Below, piece by piece: positions 33,401 to 35,042 of a DNA stretch of 35,042 bases. Source of the DNA: Thermoleophilia bacterium (GTDB taxonomy: Bacteria; Actinomycetota; Thermoleophilia; RBG-16-64-13); NCBI GenBank assembly GCA_026415615.1, contig JAOAGT010000010.1, positions 1 to 35,042 on the forward strand. Direction: 5' to 3'. The position numbers and the translations under genes were made by a program. Below the pieces are notes generated by a model. That model was not told the DNA's origin and searched no databases. It was given only the letters and a program-made list of their open reading frames with translations. Numbering within the stretch: the first letter of the stretch is position 1; the number at the start of each line of letters is the position of its first letter.

Positions 33401-33537
33401 TGAAAGACCGCAGGGGACGGATGCTCGAGGATTCCATTCGGTACATTCACATCGCTGCAGCTATTGCCCGGACGATGGAAATTCAAGCCCAAATTGATCC
33501 GGTCTATCTGCAGGTGGAGGCCAGTCTGTTGCAGTAA
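30412..33537 (+). CDS. Single-chain restriction-modification enzyme (type IIG-like; nuclease + N6-adenine methyltransferase)
   Basis: ATG 30412 gives 1041 residues; the frame also allows TTG 30355 (1060), and neither has a convincing SD. Near the N-terminus is a PD-(D/E)xK nuclease: ESYYPALKDL, NPDLRV with the catalytic Asp and GYVEAKLPG with the E-x-K pair (residues 32, 68 and 83-85 from the ATG). The methyltransferase follows: ERRGVYYTPKPVVGYIVRAV, SAM motif LLDPAAGTLTFPAEA (DPAAGT in place of the commoner DPACGSG) and catalytic NPPY in ILVILGNPPYSG. A target-recognition region fills the C-terminal ~400 residues. No helicase motifs or separate specificity subunit are seen, so it is not type I or III. 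It should both cut foreign and methylate own DNA; the target sequence cannot be read. Confidence 0.92.
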   Translation: MPVSDIREIRALVNSYLRSIAELTQREDAREESYYPALKDLLEALARALKRTACVTVLPKRTEAGNPDLRVWDGSHRVIGYVEAKLPGASLEQVERSEQLRRYLHTFPNLILTDFYEFRLFRNGTLRERAVLPRPQARQPVAVRLAPEQAQPLERLFESFFSYVLPPSLTPEALSVALARRTRFLRDQVIRQELAQQSGPVFGFYEAFKKYLIAGLTEEQFADLYAQTIAYGLFAARTRTQGPFNRQLAFSLIPSTIGILRDVFQFVSLGKPSQQLEIIVDEIAAVLNAADVQAILEQYYKQGKGDDPVLHFYETFLVEYDPQTRERRGVYYTPKPVVGYIVRAVHHLLQSRFGLPDGLADESVTLLDPAAGTLTFPAEAIRLAFEQFTGKYGTGGKEKFLRKHILPHFYAFELLMAPYAIGHMKIGFLFEALGAPLQNGERFQFYLTNTLEMEDLQQITIPGLSSLSEESHHAAQVKKNEPILVILGNPPYSGLSANQNEWTEKLVKTDLDGAQSYYSVDGQPLGEKNPKWLQDDYVKFLRFAQWKIHRAGRGIVAMITNHSYLDNPTFRGMRQSLLKTFDEVYILDLHGNSLKRETAPDGGPDENVFDIRQGVAIALFVKHGNSAQRGLYHADLYGLREDKYKWLETHDLTSASYRPLQPASPYYFFVPRATENLQAYQSWPRINEIFPVHSVGIVTARDHLTIHWTEDEAWATVLKFSRMSEEEARQTYKLEKDARDWKVALAQQDLRRDGGPHRERIVPILYRPFDVRYTYYTGRSRGFHCMPRPEVMRHMLDGENLAIMTCRQITQLVWQHAMVSDRITDDCMVSNRTRERGYLFPLYLYPSTTKPEMFQRAKQPNLAEWLLPKLTAAYGFTPSPEEVLAYIYAVLYSPTYRQKYATELRIDFPRVPFTADPALFRELAKLGQELVDLHLLRKVPAHPGVKYQGQGSDRVEFVRYDPGTGCVAINKDKYFEGITPEMWEYQIGGYQVLEKYLKDRRGRMLEDSIRYIHIAAAIARTMEIQAQIDPVYLQVEASLLQ

Positions 33538-33570
33538 GCAGGTCCAGGCACTCCACGAGGTAGTTCTGCT

Positions 33571-33720
33571 TCACGGTGCCAATCCCTTGCGTGTTAGCGA
33601 AAGATTCAGAGACGTCCCGTTCGAGATGAATAGCGTGTCCAGGTAGACGAGGTCGATAGAGTCGTCCTTGATGTAGCGCCGAAGGACGTCCAGGTTGTCG
33701 CCGTAGTAGAGGGTGTTCAC
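33571..33720 (-). pseudogene. Decayed N-terminus of a site-specific DNA methyltransferase
   Basis: From GTG 33720, preceded by a GGTGGAG SD-like sequence, the frame reads VNTLYYGDNLDVLRRYIKDD then SIDLVYLDTLFISNGTS and stops after 49 codons. The first 29 residues match the start of the COG2189-type DNA methyltransferase family (usually MN.LYYGDNLDVLR...DLIYLDPPFNSNR.Y). The catalytic DPPF is changed to DTLF and the next segment is out of frame: ERDVSESFANTQ continues in another frame. A later open piece, GTVKQNYLVECLDLL, then abuts the antisense end of the restriction-modification gene. It is a dead remnant, not a functional gene. Confidence 0.8.
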
Positions 33721-33753
33721 CGCTCCACCTCTCCATAGAAGAACAGCCTCACA

Positions 33754-34182
33754 CTAGTCCCTCTTTCTTCTTCTTCTTCTTCGGTTTTTCCTGGCAGCAT
33801 ACTGATCAAACTCCCAGATTCGTCCTTTGGAAGTGAGAACGAATATCCTCGGTTGGTCACTATCGAGAATCGTCAGAAGCTGCTTATAACTACCAAAAAG
33901 CAGCTCAACTAAATCTTCGAAAGTCTGCTGGGAAGGCTTCAATTCAAGTACTACTAGCCCTGTTTCTTCCAGGGCCGCCCTTTCAATATTGTTGCGTCTT
34001 ATCGTCCAGTCGCGAGTGACAAACACCAACTCATTAGTGGCGCAATACTGGAAGATCTCCACATCCGGATGCCCGCTGAGGTTGCAGTCCTTCGCTGCCA
34101 CTGCGCGAACACCAAGCTCCGCAAGTCCTCGCGCGAGCTGGTACGGCAGACACTCATCGATGAAAAAGCCTAAGCGGCCCAC
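33754..34182 (-). CDS. DUF5615 (PIN-like) toxin-type protein
   Basis: GTG 34182 overlaps the stop of the preceding DUF433 gene by 13 bases and gives 142 residues. The N-terminal motif GFFIDECLPYQLARGLAELG and the later ELVFVTRDWTIRR are the acidic-site regions of DUF5615, a PIN-like fold with Asp residues around a metal. SGHPDVEIFQYCA matches the middle conserved segment. These proteins are thought to be ribonuclease toxins by similarity to VapC, but activity is little tested. The C-terminus ends in ARKNRRRRRRKRD, the arginines encoded by an AGA microsatellite. It forms a pair with the upstream DUF433 protein. Confidence 0.85.
   Translation of the reverse strand: MGRLGFFIDECLPYQLARGLAELGVRAVAAKDCNLSGHPDVEIFQYCATNELVFVTRDWTIRRNNIERAALEETGLVVLELKPSQQTFEDLVELLFGSYKQLLTILDSDQPRIFVLTSKGRIWEFDQYAARKNRRRRRRKRD
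33772..33786. repeat. Trinucleotide microsatellite coding for polyarginine
   Basis: Five to six CTT units on the plus strand (AGA in coding sense) encode the Arg run at the end of the DUF5615 protein. Slippage here would change its basic tail or shift the frame. Boundaries are approximate. Confidence 0.6.
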
Positions 34183-34862
34183 CGACCTGATTCGAAGTAA
34201 CTGGCCCTCTCTACAGCCTCAACGGAGACCTTGTACCAGCGAGCTACTACATCGGGCTTTTCTCCGGCCTGCACATACCCGCTGAGAATCCTCGTAGGGA
34301 TTCGTGTGCCAGCTACGACTGGTTCGCCGAAGACCTTCTGTGGGTCAATCTCCACACCTCCCTCTCGTCCCAGGGGGAAGTATCTAGTCGCGTAGTTAGT
34401 CTCCGGAGCAAACACGATATCCTTGAAGTAGTCATCTATCACCCTGGGGATGACATACTGAGCACGTCTTTGGCCAGTCAGCTGGAGGACCGACCTGTCC
34501 ACCCCGGTGATGGTCTCCAAGAACAAGTCCTTGCCGTCGGTACGCAGACCGGACCAGGCAAAAGGTCTGCTTATATGGCAAACGTCTACTAAGAGACGAT
34601 ATGCCTGTCGTAACCTGGCCATTGAGAGCGGGATTTCGCGGCGTAATCTCGCGATTACCCCCAACTCAATGAGGTCCAGGAACGATAGGATAAGTTCGCC
34701 ATCAAGAGGGTGGTAACTTGCGTCCACCACCGGCGGGTGTAGGATACCTCTGCGGTGATAGCCGAACGCCCAACGACGGATGGCCGCCGGACTCGCCTGT
34801 ACTATGAACGAGGCCCGCTGCACGGAATACACGCCATTCCCGATGTAGGTCATGTCGGCCAT
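34170..34862 (-). CDS. Antitoxin-type protein: MerR-like N-terminus and DUF433
   Basis: AAGGAGG 5 bases before ATG 34862 selects this start (230 residues); an ATG at 34883 overlaps the SD. The N-terminus, YSVQRASFIVQASPAAIRRW then AFGYHRRGILHPPV, resembles a MerR-type winged helix. The middle is helical (ELILSFLDLIELGVIARLRR). The C-terminus is DUF433: EIDPQKVFGEPVVAGTRIPT then RILSGYVQAGEKPDVVARWY, with the invariant GxPxVxGTRIP turn. DUF433 proteins pair with DUF5615 proteins as presumed antitoxins; here the genes overlap by 13 bases in antitoxin-first order. A DNA-binding N-terminus would allow autoregulation, by inference. Confidence 0.85.
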   Translation of the reverse strand: MADMTYIGNGVYSVQRASFIVQASPAAIRRWAFGYHRRGILHPPVVDASYHPLDGELILSFLDLIELGVIARLRREIPLSMARLRQAYRLLVDVCHISRPFAWSGLRTDGKDLFLETITGVDRSVLQLTGQRRAQYVIPRVIDDYFKDIVFAPETNYATRYFPLGREGGVEIDPQKVFGEPVVAGTRIPTRILSGYVQAGEKPDVVARWYKVSVEAVERASYFESGRWAA

Positions 34863-35042
34863 CCCATCCTCCTTGCTTCCCATATTACAACACGGCCATC
34901 TGGGATTCCTGCGCTTCCTCGAGCGCTCCGCTAGCTGGCCCCGCTACAACCTACTTGGCTTGCGCGCCTTCGCGAGCTGGACAGGTTCACTTCCGCGGCC
35001 CGTACGGCGACTGATTGGTGGGCTTCAGTGAAATGCCTAACT

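Noticed and set aside
33461-33736. 91-codon minus-strand ORF across the end of the R-M gene
   Set aside because: Its middle is one frame of the broken methyltransferase remnant; the full ORF has no family resemblance.
34884-35042. Possible gene at the right edge
   Set aside because: Neither strand shows a start, SD and open frame together, and no similarity is recognised in the 159 bases.

Overview
The window is G+C-rich and gene-dense, with many GTG and TTG starts supported by Shine-Dalgarno (SD) sequences. It carries Thr/Ser-rich lipoprotein linkers, VanW, DUF3160, GerMN and NlpC/P60 envelope proteins, an OmpR-type two-component pair followed by a GerMN lipoprotein (compare actinobacterial mtrA-mtrB-lpqB), and a B12-dependent ribonucleotide reductase with NrdR. 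This suggests a deep-branching, possibly anaerobic or thermophilic member of the Actinomycetota. That placement is inference from gene content only; no rRNA or other phylogenetic marker is present.

Positions 1-10500 hold the tail of a NifS-type cysteine desulfurase and its NifU/IscU scaffold, two lipoproteins (the second DUF3160), and the leftward nrdR-nrdJ operon. That operon has a recognisable promoter overlapped by two NrdR boxes. A rightward response regulator, histidine kinase and GerMN/Gmad2 lipoprotein follow. A long hairpin separates this block from the convergent genes beyond it.

Positions 10500-18200 hold a 987-residue MalT-like LuxR regulator, a tail-less 96-residue SSB, and a PAS histidine kinase with no partner regulator, all leftward. 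A rightward S-layer-homology plus beta-propeller lectin protein and a small leftward DUF3303-like gene follow. The DUF3303-like gene has an unusual structured leader.

Positions 18200-26860 hold ordinary chromosomal genes: a VanW protein, a zinc-ribbon protein, OsmC, a DUF1828-like protein, a heptad-repeat protein, DUF1015, a YmdB-type phosphodiesterase, a secreted NHL-like protein and an NlpC/P60-golvesin protein.

From about 26860 to the right edge the character changes. A large serine recombinase runs into the 3' end of the NlpC/P60 gene. It is followed by a second copy of the orphan PAS histidine kinase, a single-chain restriction-modification enzyme (type IIG-like), a decayed fragment of a second DNA methyltransferase, and a DUF433/DUF5615 toxin-antitoxin-like pair. 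This looks like the left part of an integrated defence island whose right end lies outside the window. Short G-rich tandem repeats recur between genes, and in one place inside a gene.
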